Under the pieces are notes generated by a model. It searched no databases. It saw only the letters and a list, made by a program, of their open reading frames with translations, and was not told the DNA's origin. Position numbers and translations under genes: made by a program. Below, piece by piece: positions 24,362-31,699 of a stretch of DNA of 64,000 bases (its first letter is position 1; each line of letters opens with the position of its first letter). Origin of the DNA: CAG-791 sp045130475 (GTDB lineage: Bacteria > Bacillota > Clostridia > Lachnospirales > Lachnospiraceae); the NCBI GenBank assembly GCA_045130475.1, contig JBGUPU010000033.1:1-64000 (forward strand). Reading direction: 5' to 3'.

Positions 24362-24983
24362 GAATGCCCAGAAAGTTTTCGGGCACATGCTGCATTATGT
24401 CGTTTACGATCTCGGGATGGAATATGATCCTTACAGCAGACTGTTTGTCCAGTCTGGAGTGGCAGACCAGTTCGGGAGAGGAAATCCGCGTTTTGTGGCG
24501 GGTATGTCCGGGACAGAACTGGCAGATGAGGTCCTGCGCCGTGTGACCGGCCACGGCTGCGATAAGGAGCCGGAGCCATATGAAGACCGTACCGATGCAT
24601 GGTGGACCGGATACACCCTGGCCTGGTATCAGTGGTGGACAGGCTGTGATTTCCGGGAGTTATTTGAGCAGGTTCCGCCTTCCTCCGTGGCTGGAATGTA
24701 CCAAAAATATCATGAGATGGACCTGCAGCATTCCGCTGACGAAATCAACCGGCTGCGCCGCCTTTCCGCATATGCCGGCAGCATCGGATTAAAGCGCCTG
24801 CGGGAGCAGGCAGGACTGAGCCAGCGGGAACTTGCGGAAGCCTCTGGCGTCCCTGTCCGAACCATTCAGCAGTACGAACAAGGTCAAAAAGATATCCGCA
24901 GGGCAGCCTGGGAGACAGTCAGCCGTCTCGCAGCAACACTGCACTGCCGGCCGGAGCAATGTGTCCGTTCTTTCCAAGTTTGA
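24330..24983 (+). CDS. XRE-HTH protein, putative antitoxin for the DUF3990 protein
   Basis: A 217-aa protein. Residues 1-~140 form a helical, Tyr/Trp-rich domain of unknown family (LYIENAQKVFGHMLHYVVYD). Residues ~150-215 are a Cro/C1 HTH (LKRLREQAGLSQRELAEASG, RTIQQYEQGQKDI). AGGAG lies before the ATG, inside the end of the DUF3990 gene, so translation is coupled. It likely binds both the toxin and the upstream palindrome. The last codons form the first unit of a 22-bp tandem repeat. Confidence 0.8.
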   Translation: MTHAYSELYIENAQKVFGHMLHYVVYDLGMEYDPYSRLFVQSGVADQFGRGNPRFVAGMSGTELADEVLRRVTGHGCDKEPEPYEDRTDAWWTGYTLAWYQWWTGCDFRELFEQVPPSSVAGMYQKYHEMDLQHSADEINRLRRLSAYAGSIGLKRLREQAGLSQRELAEASGVPVRTIQQYEQGQKDIRRAAWETVSRLAATLHCRPEQCVRSFQV

Positions 24984-25045
24984 AGTCCGTTCTTTCCAAA
25001 TTTAAAGTCTGCTTTTTCCAAATTTAAAGTCCAAATTTTCCAAAT
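24963..25045 (+). repeat. 22-bp tandem repeats at the 3' end of the XRE gene
   Basis: TCCGTTCTTTCCAAGTTTGAAG is followed by two diverged copies and a partial one. The first unit contains the stop codon of the XRE gene. Confidence 0.75.
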
Positions 25046-25067
25046 ACGTAAATATTTTCCATTCACA

Positions 25068-25122
25068 TTGACATTATCTGTCCGTTATTATATTATTCAA
25101 TTATGCAAATGGAAATTTGCAT
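25068..25122 (+). promoter_or_regulatory. Promoter and palindromic operator of the XRE-Uma2 gene
   Basis: TTGACA (25068-25073), 17-bp spacer, TATTAT (25091-25096), then a perfect palindrome ATGCAAAT-GGAA-ATTTGCAT (25103-25122) at the expected transcription start. The XRE domain of the encoded protein may bind it. Confidence 0.7.
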
Positions 25123-25141
25123 TCCAAAAGGAGTCAGAGAT

Positions 25142-26080
25142 ATGACAATAGAAGAAATGAAAAAATGGAAACGGACACTGGGCATGACTTCCGAAGAGAT
25201 TTCTTCTGCCTCCGGGATTCCTCTCAGCACTGTACAGAAAATCTTCAGCGGTGTAACCAAATCCCCCAGGAAAGCAACCCTAGATGCCATCCTCACCGCA
25301 TTGGAACGACAGGCAGAAAAAGATGGCCTTCCTCTCGGAAGCGCTTCAGCCGTGCATCCATCGACTGCTGAAACAGAAAGCTTCGGTGAGAACAGATATG
25401 AGACTCTTTATAGGGGGAGTCTGTACAGGGAGAATGGCAGTACCGGCTATCCGGACAGGCTGGAGGAATCGGCAGGCCTTTATCGAGTTGAAAAGAAAGA
25501 TGTGCTGAGCGAAAAAAAACAGGGCGAATACACCTTGGACGACTACTATGCCCTGCCGGATGAACGCCGTGTCGAACTGATCGACGGGGTGATCTACGAT
25601 ATGTCCGCTCCTGCGATCATTCACCAGAAAATCCTGGGAGAGCTATTTATCCTTTTCAGAGAATGCATGGATCAGCATGAGGGCAGCTGCGAAGTATATC
25701 TGTCCCCCTGCGACGTCCGTCTGGATCGGGATAACCGAACCATGGTGCAGCCGGATCTGCTGGTCGTATGTGAGGAACATGATATCGGCGCCAAAGCCTT
25801 TGACGGGGCACCGGCTCTGACCCTGGAGATCCTGTCTCCCTCCACCCGCTCCAAGGACATGCTGCTCAAGCTTTACAAATACGCCAATGCGGGCGTACGG
25901 GAATACTGGATCGTGGATCCGGACCGGCAGACAGTGCTTGTCTACGACCTCGAGCATGAAAACTACTACCCGGACAAGTATACATTTGAAGACCGTATCC
26001 CGATCAAAATCTCCGGCGGGGAATGCAGCATTGACTTCGCCAGGATCATGCGCAGGATAGAGCGCTACTACAAAGAATGA
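25142..26080 (+). CDS. XRE HTH - Uma2 nuclease-domain fusion
   Basis: A 312-aa protein. Residues ~8-70 are an HTH (GMTSEEISSASGIPLSTVQK), then a variable linker. Residues ~135-312 are a Uma2 (DUF820) PD-(D/E)XK-type domain with the expected acidic and lysine residues: RRVELIDGVIYDM, VQPDLLVV, LEILSPSTRSKDMLLK, YWIVDP. Uma2 proteins are restriction-endonuclease-fold proteins of unknown role, expanded in cyanobacteria. The start follows AAAAGGAG. It is separated from the DUF3990/XRE pair by its own promoter. Confidence 0.85.
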   Translation: MTIEEMKKWKRTLGMTSEEISSASGIPLSTVQKIFSGVTKSPRKATLDAILTALERQAEKDGLPLGSASAVHPSTAETESFGENRYETLYRGSLYRENGSTGYPDRLEESAGLYRVEKKDVLSEKKQGEYTLDDYYALPDERRVELIDGVIYDMSAPAIIHQKILGELFILFRECMDQHEGSCEVYLSPCDVRLDRDNRTMVQPDLLVVCEEHDIGAKAFDGAPALTLEILSPSTRSKDMLLKLYKYANAGVREYWIVDPDRQTVLVYDLEHENYYPDKYTFEDRIPIKISGGECSIDFARIMRRIERYYKE

Positions 26081-26085
26081 GTTCG

Positions 26086-26829
26086 CTAAAAGCTGTGATC
26101 AATACCTTCCCGGGCACAGCTCATGAAGGCATTGATCACAGACCATTGATAGGACTCAGACCGATATCCGAACTTAATCCAATACGCCGCCTCATCAAAA
26201 AGGCGAAATACCATCACCTCTCTATACTGCTGTTCTGTCAGAAAGGACTTTACAAGAATCTCCGGACAAAAGCATGCACCTGTTCCCTGCACGCAGAGCT
26301 CCATAAGCATTCCCACATTGTGGGATACTGCTCTGATCTTGGGCTGTTCAATTCCTGCATTTTTCAGGACAGAATACCCGATCCGCCCATCAATATCTTC
26401 CATACTGCCGAGCACAAGCGGGCATTCCTTGAGAGCACGGAAATCTCCGGCCCGGAACTGCCGCTCACATTCAGAAGCTCTTTCCCTGTACGTTTCTTCA
26501 AACAGGCTGAGGCGGATCATCAAGACATTTTCTTCACGATAGAACTGCTGCAGTTGGATTTTAGGCAGAGTCTCCGGAAAGTCCGCGACAGCAAGATCCA
26601 GGGCCCCCTGCTGCAGAAGTCTGCAGAGGGAATCGTTTGCACTCTCGGTCAGCTCCACACGGATTTCCGGATAAATCTTCTGAAAAGACACAATTGCCTT
26701 GGGAAGCAGGACCCTTCCCCTGGTCGGTGCCGCACCGACTCGCAGAATTCCTTTCTGGTTCTGCGAGATGTCCCCGAACTCCCGCAGCATGGCGGTCTGC
26801 GTATCCTGGAAATTGTCTGCATATCTAAT
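26086..26829 (-). pseudogene. LysR-family regulator lacking its DNA-binding domain
   Basis: The frame contains the hinge and effector domain of a LysR protein (ADNFQDTQTAMLREFGDISQ, then KGILRVGAAPTRGRVLLPK) through to a normal C-terminus. Homology begins at 26829, exactly where the REP-like palindrome starts; the ~80-residue HTH domain is missing, and immediately beyond the repeat lies ogt on the other strand. The frame runs on through the repeat to an ATG at 26910 without adding LysR sequence. It probably lost its 5' end in a rearrangement at the repeat. Confidence 0.8.
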
Positions 26830-26874
26830 GGAGACAGGGGACGGTTCTATGTCTCCAAACCGTCCCCTGTCTCC
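26830..26874. repeat. REP-like palindrome, perfect GTCTCC-subtype copy
   Basis: 17-bp perfect arms GGAGACAGGGGACGGTT (26830-26846) and complement (26858-26874) around an 11-base loop. It forms the junction between the truncated lysR and the start of ogt. Confidence 0.85.
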
Positions 26875-26892
26875 CCTGGCAAAGAGGTCTTT

Positions 26893-27396
26893 ATGGAATA
26901 CATTTATCACTATTCTTCTCCCCTTGGGGGAATCCTTCTATCAGGAAATGATTCTTCACTTACAGGTCTTTGGTTTGAGGATCAGAAATATTATGCCGAC
27001 ACCTTGACCGGCCCCCGTGAAGAGCGTCTCACGCCTGTTTTTGAGCAGACACTTCGCTGGCTGGAGATCTACTTCGCCGGTCAGGATCCTGCCTTTCTTC
27101 CCCTACTCTCTCCCCGGGGAACTCCCTTCCGCAAGGCAGTGTGGGATGTTCTTTTGACCATCCCCTTCGGGCAGACCAGGACCTACGGAGAAATCGCATC
27201 TGTCATTGCCGCCCGGCGCGGTCTTCCGCATATGTCAGCACAGGCAGTGGGCGAGGCCGTGGGGCATAACCCCATCTCCCTGCTTATTCCCTGCCACCGG
27301 GTTGTCGGTGCTGACGGCAGTCTCACCGGCTATGCCGGAGGAGTCGATAAAAAGGCACAGTTGCTGAAACTGGAGAGTATTCTGGCGCCGAAATAA
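26893..27396 (+). CDS. ogt: Methylated-DNA-[protein]-cysteine S-methyltransferase
   Basis: A 167-aa suicide DNA-repair protein that moves alkyl groups from O6-alkylguanine to its own cysteine. The active site PCHRVVG lies near residue 137, preceded by the DNA-binding helix (FGQTRTYGEIAS) and followed by LTGYAGGVDKK. Length and order match Ogt-type proteins. The ATG at 26893 follows AAAGAGG and lies 19 bp after a REP-like palindrome, so its original promoter may have been replaced. Confidence 0.92.
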   Translation: MEYIYHYSSPLGGILLSGNDSSLTGLWFEDQKYYADTLTGPREERLTPVFEQTLRWLEIYFAGQDPAFLPLLSPRGTPFRKAVWDVLLTIPFGQTRTYGEIASVIAARRGLPHMSAQAVGEAVGHNPISLLIPCHRVVGADGSLTGYAGGVDKKAQLLKLESILAPK

Positions 27397-27399
27397 GAA

Positions 27400-27446
27400 A
27401 AAACAAAAAACCACAGGAGTACGGTTTACAGCCGAAACTCCTGTGG
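27400..27446 (-). terminator. Rho-independent terminator (minus strand)
   Basis: Stem CCACAGGAGT (27411-27420) / ACTCCTGTGG (27437-27446); on the minus strand the hairpin is followed by a T-rich run (GGTTTTTTGTTTTTTC). It ends the minus-strand HTH fragment at 27491-27769. Confidence 0.75.
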
Positions 27447-27490
27447 GTATGTTGTGGAAAGGGGATATCGATCTTAAATTATGCCTTTAT

Positions 27491-27769
27491 TTATTGACGA
27501 AGTACATAAAAATCTCCCTGCTCCTTTTCCTCAAGGGCAGCAAGGATTTTTTTCTTATCTTCCCCCGGGATCAGGATTCCCTTCCCTCGTACAACTTCCA
27601 GGTCCTGCAGATAATGCAGGTCCAGCCATTCATTGAGGCTGCATATATCATAATAGATACTGCGCCTGGAGACGCCGGTCTTATCCGCCAGCTTTTGCAG
27701 CGAAGTATATCCATTCTCCTGAAGCAGAAGATTCAGTATGCGCATACAGCGTTCACTCAGATTACTCAT
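27491..27769 (-). pseudogene. Stand-alone N-terminal HTH of a BglG/Mga-type regulator
   Basis: 92 aa: a winged helix (LQKLADKTGVSRRSIYYDI) and the VVRGKGILIPGEDKKK turn that begin BglG-family PRD regulators, which are normally 500-700 aa. The frame stops after LRQ with no PRD or PTS-like domain following. A ribosome binding site (AGGGAG) and a terminator are both present, so a short DNA-binding protein may still be made; otherwise it is a truncated gene. Confidence 0.6.
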
Positions 27770-28035
27770 GCCCGCTCCCTGCCGCAATGCGGCGTTTCGA
27801 TTTATAATTATTCATAGTTATTCCTGCCTGCCGTTTTCCGGAACGACAGCCCGAAGCGTTTTCGTCTCCGCGAAAACGGTGAGGGATCACAGAATGTTTT
27901 GGCAGTCTCAAGGCTGAAACACTCTGCAGCCCTTTTGTCATATGTTTATTCTATCTTATCGCAAACGAAATAGAAGTCCAAAAGTTGGCAAATAAACGTG
28001 CAGAGAAATGGGGACAGGGTATCAAGGGGGGTGTC

Positions 28036-28091
28036 AAGGGGACGGTTCTTCTGACACCTTGCGTACAATGTGTCAGAAGAACCGTCCCCTT
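28036..28091. repeat. REP-like palindrome, perfect TTCTGAC-subtype copy
   Basis: 22-bp arms AAGGGGACGGTTCTTCTGAC-AC (28036-28057) and complement (28070-28091) with a 12-base loop; preceded by a partial unit (GGGGACAGGGTATCAAGGGG) at 28012. It is the best-preserved copy and a reference for the others. The rest of 27770-28199 holds no gene. Confidence 0.85.
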
Positions 28092-28199
28092 TCTGTACTT
28101 TCCACTTGCAAACATTTTCATAGCAAGTATAATTATTGACAAGAATATTAGTTTGCACTAACCATTGTTTATAGTAAAAGCCAAACAAGGAGTTTAATT

Positions 28200-28991
28200 A
28201 TGCCCGGAACACTCACACTCAGCACTTTCATCGGTGTCATGATTCCTTTTGCAGGTACAACACTGGGCTCCGCCTGCGTCTTTTTTCTGAAAGGGGAGAT
28301 GAGCATCGGAATCCGCAAGATTCTGACCGGTTTTGCTGCAGGAGTCATGGTCGCCGCTTCCTTCTGGAGTCTTTTGAGTCCCTCTCTCGACATGGCGGAA
28401 AACATGGGACGGCTGGCCTTCGTTCCTGCCGCCGTCGGCTTTCTGATCGGCATGTTTTTCCTGCTGGTCCTGGATCTCGTCACGCCTCATATGCATCTGG
28501 ACAGCACCGTCGAAGGACCGCGGAGCGGCATGCGCAGGACGACCAAGCTCATCCTGGCAGTGACCCTTCACAACATTCCCGAAGGAATGGCTGTCGGTGT
28601 CGTCTACGCAGGATGGCTGGCCGGCGACAGCGGTCTCACTGCGGCGGGTGCTCTCGCGCTGGCTCTGGGTATTGCCATTCAGAACTTTCCCGAGGGCGCC
28701 ATCGTCTCCATGCCCCTCCGGGCGGAGGGAATGAGCAAGTCCCGCACCTTCCTGTACGGGATGCTCTCCGGGATCGTGGAGCCGATTGCCTCTGTCCTCA
28801 CAATCATCGCCTCCGCCTTCATCACCGGCCTGCTCCCCTACTTCTTGAGTTTTGCCGCCGGCGCCATGATGTATGTGGTCGTCGAAGAACTTATCCCCGA
28901 GATGTCCGAGGAACCCCACAGCAACCTGGGACCTGTCGCCTTTGCCTTCGGCTTTGTCCTCATGATGATCCTTGATGTCACCCTGGGGTGA
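28200..28991 (+). CDS. ZIP-family metal transporter
   Basis: A 263-aa membrane protein with eight predicted segments. The two metal-site motifs HNIPEGMAVG (segment IV) and NFPEGAIVS (segment V) identify the ZIP family (ZupT/GufA type), which imports zinc or other divalent metals. A further EELIPE motif lies near the end. AAGGAG precedes the ATG. It is a single-gene unit; no regulator site was recognised. Confidence 0.93.
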   Translation: MPGTLTLSTFIGVMIPFAGTTLGSACVFFLKGEMSIGIRKILTGFAAGVMVAASFWSLLSPSLDMAENMGRLAFVPAAVGFLIGMFFLLVLDLVTPHMHLDSTVEGPRSGMRRTTKLILAVTLHNIPEGMAVGVVYAGWLAGDSGLTAAGALALALGIAIQNFPEGAIVSMPLRAEGMSKSRTFLYGMLSGIVEPIASVLTIIASAFITGLLPYFLSFAAGAMMYVVVEELIPEMSEEPHSNLGPVAFAFGFVLMMILDVTLG

Positions 28992-29153
28992 CAATTGATG
29001 GCATGTCTGTGAGCTTTGTGTGACAAACAGTCTGGTAGAATTTGTTTATCAAATTTATTAAATAAAAATCAAAAGCAGACACACAAAACGCATAAGCTGA
29101 ACTGACCGTCAGATATAGGCGGGAAATATAGCAGAAAAAAAGGAGTATAAATC

Positions 29154-29609
29154 ATGGAAAATATAGCCGTCTTCTCAATTGTATATGCAACGCTCACAGT
29201 TGTCGGTAACTGGCTCCTCTTCCGGAAAGCCGGAAAACCCGGCTGGCACAGTCTGATTCCGGTATTAAACGAATTTGATGTTTACAGTATCTGCTGGAAA
29301 GGCAGAATGGTCTTCCTGGAGGCACTCCTCATCATTGTTTTTACAGCCTGCGCCCCGTCGACAACCGGAAGCGAAAGCACACTGTTTACTCTTGTCGGCC
29401 TGGCAGCTCTGATGGGTGTTCTCATCATCCGCTGGAATCTCAGTATGAAGCTTGCAAAATCATTTGGAAAAGGAGCACTTTTCGGGTTCTTCCTCTTTGT
29501 CTTCAGCAGACTCGGCCGGATTATACTCGGTCTCAGCACTGCACAATATGTCGGAAAGGATGGCAGTTTCTACATCCATAACAATCCGGCAGCAATGTCG
29601 GCACAGTAA
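29154..29609 (+). CDS. DUF5684-like small membrane protein
   Basis: A 151-aa protein with about four hydrophobic segments and the AGKPGWHSLIPVLNEFDVY loop typical of DUF5684 proteins (also seen at the front of some signal peptidases). No catalytic residues were seen. AAGGAG precedes the ATG and a bidirectional terminator follows. Function unknown. Confidence 0.75.
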   Translation: MENIAVFSIVYATLTVVGNWLLFRKAGKPGWHSLIPVLNEFDVYSICWKGRMVFLEALLIIVFTACAPSTTGSESTLFTLVGLAALMGVLIIRWNLSMKLAKSFGKGALFGFFLFVFSRLGRIILGLSTAQYVGKDGSFYIHNNPAAMSAQ

Positions 29610-29711
29610 AAAGTCAGCCCGAATATCCGCTGATCTCATCGTGAAAACCCGTCCCCGGAGTTCATCTATCGCTGTCGCTCTGACAAGCGGTATGGACGGA
29701 AAGATTGCTTC

Positions 29712-29754
29712 AAAAAAACCTGCACGGACTACTGTGTCCTTGCAGGTTTTTCTT
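29712..29754. terminator. Bidirectional terminator between DUF5684 gene and fumC
   Basis: Stem AAAAACCTGCA / TGCAGGTTTTT with an inner GGAC/GTCC pairing; U-runs on both sides of the convergent gene pair. Confidence 0.8.
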
Positions 29755-29820
29755 GTTTATTAACGTTTCTCTATCGATTTACGCTTCTCTGTTTGTTTGT
29801 TTTTTTTAATGTGACACTCT

Positions 29821-31197
29821 TTACACCATCTCTTCCGGGTGGAAGACCTCATCAAACCTCTCCGCTGTGAGGAAGCCAAGCTTCACGCAGGCTTCTTTCA
29901 GAGAAATGTTTTCTTTATAGGCCAGCTTGGCTGTTTTGGCCGCGTTCTCATATCCAATATAGGGATTGAGGGCTGTGACCAGCATCAGGGAATTATAGAG
30001 ATTGTGGTGCATCTTTTCCCTGTCCGCCTTGATTCCGACGGCGCAATTGTTCCTGAAAGAAGTGATGGACTCGGAAAGGAGCCGCACAGACTGCAGGAAG
30101 TTGTAGGCGATCACAGGCATGAAAACATTCAGCTCGAAATTGCCCTGAGAAGCCGCAAAGCCGATGGCAGCATCGTTGCCCATGACCTGAACAGCCACCA
30201 TTGTGACCTGCTCGCACTGGGTCGGATTGACCTTGCCGGGCATGATCGAGCTTCCCGGCTCGTTCTCCGGGATGCGGATCTCGCCGAGTCCGCAGCGGGG
30301 ACCGCCGGCCAACCAGCGGACGTCATTGGCAATCTTCATCATATCCGCAGCCATGGCTTTTACTGCGCCGTGGGCAAACACGATCTCATCCTTGGATGTC
30401 AGGGCATGATATTTGTTGGGTGCAGTCACAAAGCTCTTTCCAGTCAGGGCAGAGATCTCCTCAGCGACCTTTTCCGAGAAGCCTGCCGGCGCGTTCAGAC
30501 CAGTACCGACTGCAGTGCCGCCCAGGGCCAGCTCGGACAGGGGCTTCATTGCCAGACGGACCAGCTCGACATCTCTCTCCAGAGAAGAGCGCCAGCCGCT
30601 GATCTCCTGGGAGAAACTGATCGGAACCGCGTCCTGCAGATGAGTCCTTCCGCTCTTGACAATCCCTTCGTTTTCTTTCTCAAGAGTAAGGAATGTCTCG
30701 ATGAGTCCCTCTGCCGCAGGAATCAGGCAGTCCTCAAGGACAGTCACTGCCGAGATGTGCATGGCTGTCGGGAAGGTGTCGTTTGAGGACTGGCTCATAT
30801 TGATATCATCGTTGGGATGGCAGAGCTTCTTCTCCACAATCTCATTGGCGCGGTTGGCTATGACCTCATTTGCGTTCATATTGGACTGGGTCCCGGAACC
30901 CGTCTGCCAGACCACCAGGGGAAAATGCGCGTCCAGGGTTCCGGCTATCACTTCGTCCGCCGCCGTGCAGATTACTTCCAGTTTCTCTGCCGTCATCTTC
31001 TCAGGTTTCAGAGCGTGGTTGGCGCGCGCCGCCGCCTTTTTCAGGATACCGAATGCCCTGATGATTTCCTTGGGCATGGTCTCGATGCCGACTCCGATCG
31101 GGAAGTTTCCGCGGCTGCGCTCTGTCTGGGCCGCCCAGTATTTGTCTGCGGGTACTCTGACCTCTCCCATTGAATCATGTTCGATCCTGTATTCCAT
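29821..31197 (-). CDS. fumC: Fumarate hydratase, class II
   Basis: A 458-aa enzyme interconverting fumarate and malate, of the aspartase/fumarase superfamily. It has the signature GSSIMPGKVNPTQ near residue 318, the start EHDSMGEVRVPADKYWAAQT, the B-site region SSNDTFPTAMH and the GRTHLQDAVP motif. The N-terminal TERSRGNFPIG and GTGLN segments fit fumarase better than aspartase. GAGG precedes the ATG. It is a single gene; its upstream side borders structured repeat copy B. Confidence 0.94.
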   Translation of the reverse strand: MEYRIEHDSMGEVRVPADKYWAAQTERSRGNFPIGVGIETMPKEIIRAFGILKKAAARANHALKPEKMTAEKLEVICTAADEVIAGTLDAHFPLVVWQTGSGTQSNMNANEVIANRANEIVEKKLCHPNDDINMSQSSNDTFPTAMHISAVTVLEDCLIPAAEGLIETFLTLEKENEGIVKSGRTHLQDAVPISFSQEISGWRSSLERDVELVRLAMKPLSELALGGTAVGTGLNAPAGFSEKVAEEISALTGKSFVTAPNKYHALTSKDEIVFAHGAVKAMAADMMKIANDVRWLAGGPRCGLGEIRIPENEPGSSIMPGKVNPTQCEQVTMVAVQVMGNDAAIGFAASQGNFELNVFMPVIAYNFLQSVRLLSESITSFRNNCAVGIKADREKMHHNLYNSLMLVTALNPYIGYENAAKTAKLAYKENISLKEACVKLGFLTAERFDEVFHPEEMV

Positions 31198-31247
31198 TCT
31201 TTTGTCCTCTCATGTAGTATAAAACTAAACTTTCTTATCTTACTTAT

Positions 31248-31498
31248 GGCCGCTTGACTCGCTGTTTATTTCATACTTGCGGCAATGACCTCCTGCCCGC
31301 AAACATGTATGATGAAAACTACGCGCTGCTCCGCGCCACAGGCGCTCTCGCATCTCTCCAAACACTCGGATTCCGCTCATTTTGCGTGCCCTCGCATGCA
31401 AAATGGCTCCTTCCTCGTGTTTGGACGCTCGCCAAATGTCCGCAAATGCCCGAGCGAGCTCGGCATTTGCGGTCGCTTGACTCGCTGTTTTCATCATA
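31248..31498. repeat. Structured ~250-nt repeat element, copy B
   Basis: Starts with GGCCGCTTGACTCGCTGTTT (31248-31267), repeated (19/20) at 31471-31490. Core enclosed by TATGATGAAAAC (31308-31319) and GTTTTCATCATA (31487-31498). Nested helices: CCAAACAC/GTGTTTGG, CATTTTGC/GCAAAATG, CCGCAAATGCC/GGCATTTGCGG (31440-31450, 31462-31472). Shares TACGCGCTGCTCCGC, ACTCGGATTCCGCTCAT and ATGGCTCCTTCCTCG with copy A at 17836-18094, while arms and two helices are different in sequence yet still complementary. It lies between divergent fumC and fruK. Confidence 0.8.
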
Positions 31499-31585
31499 AC
31501 ATATCCCGGCACATGTTCGCTATGAAACTCTTTTTCCTGTCATTTTCATCATTTATTTGTTTAAACGACAGTCTTTAACCGAGTC

Positions 31586-31670
31586 TGACCGTTTGTGATT
31601 GTATTTCTATAGATACCATTAAGAAATTCGAAAGATATTGCTTGATTTTGACTGTTTATGAATGTATAAT
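31586..31670 (+). promoter_or_regulatory. fruK promoter with direct-repeat operator candidates
   Basis: TTGATT (31642-31647), 17-bp spacer, TATAAT (31665-31670). Two similar direct repeats, TGACCGTTTGTGATTGTAT (31586-31604) and TGACTGTTTATGAATGTAT (31649-31667), lie 63 bp apart; the second overlaps the spacer and -10 box. They are candidates for binding by the DeoR-family regulator at 36198. Confidence 0.6.
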
Positions 31671-31699
31671 AAAATCACTCAAGGAAAGGGGGTCAACGA

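Noticed and set aside
26077..26892. The long upstream extension of the ogt reading frame
   Set aside because: The extension is antisense to the LysR remnant and runs through the REP palindrome; the real ogt starts at the ATG at 26893 after AAAGAGG.
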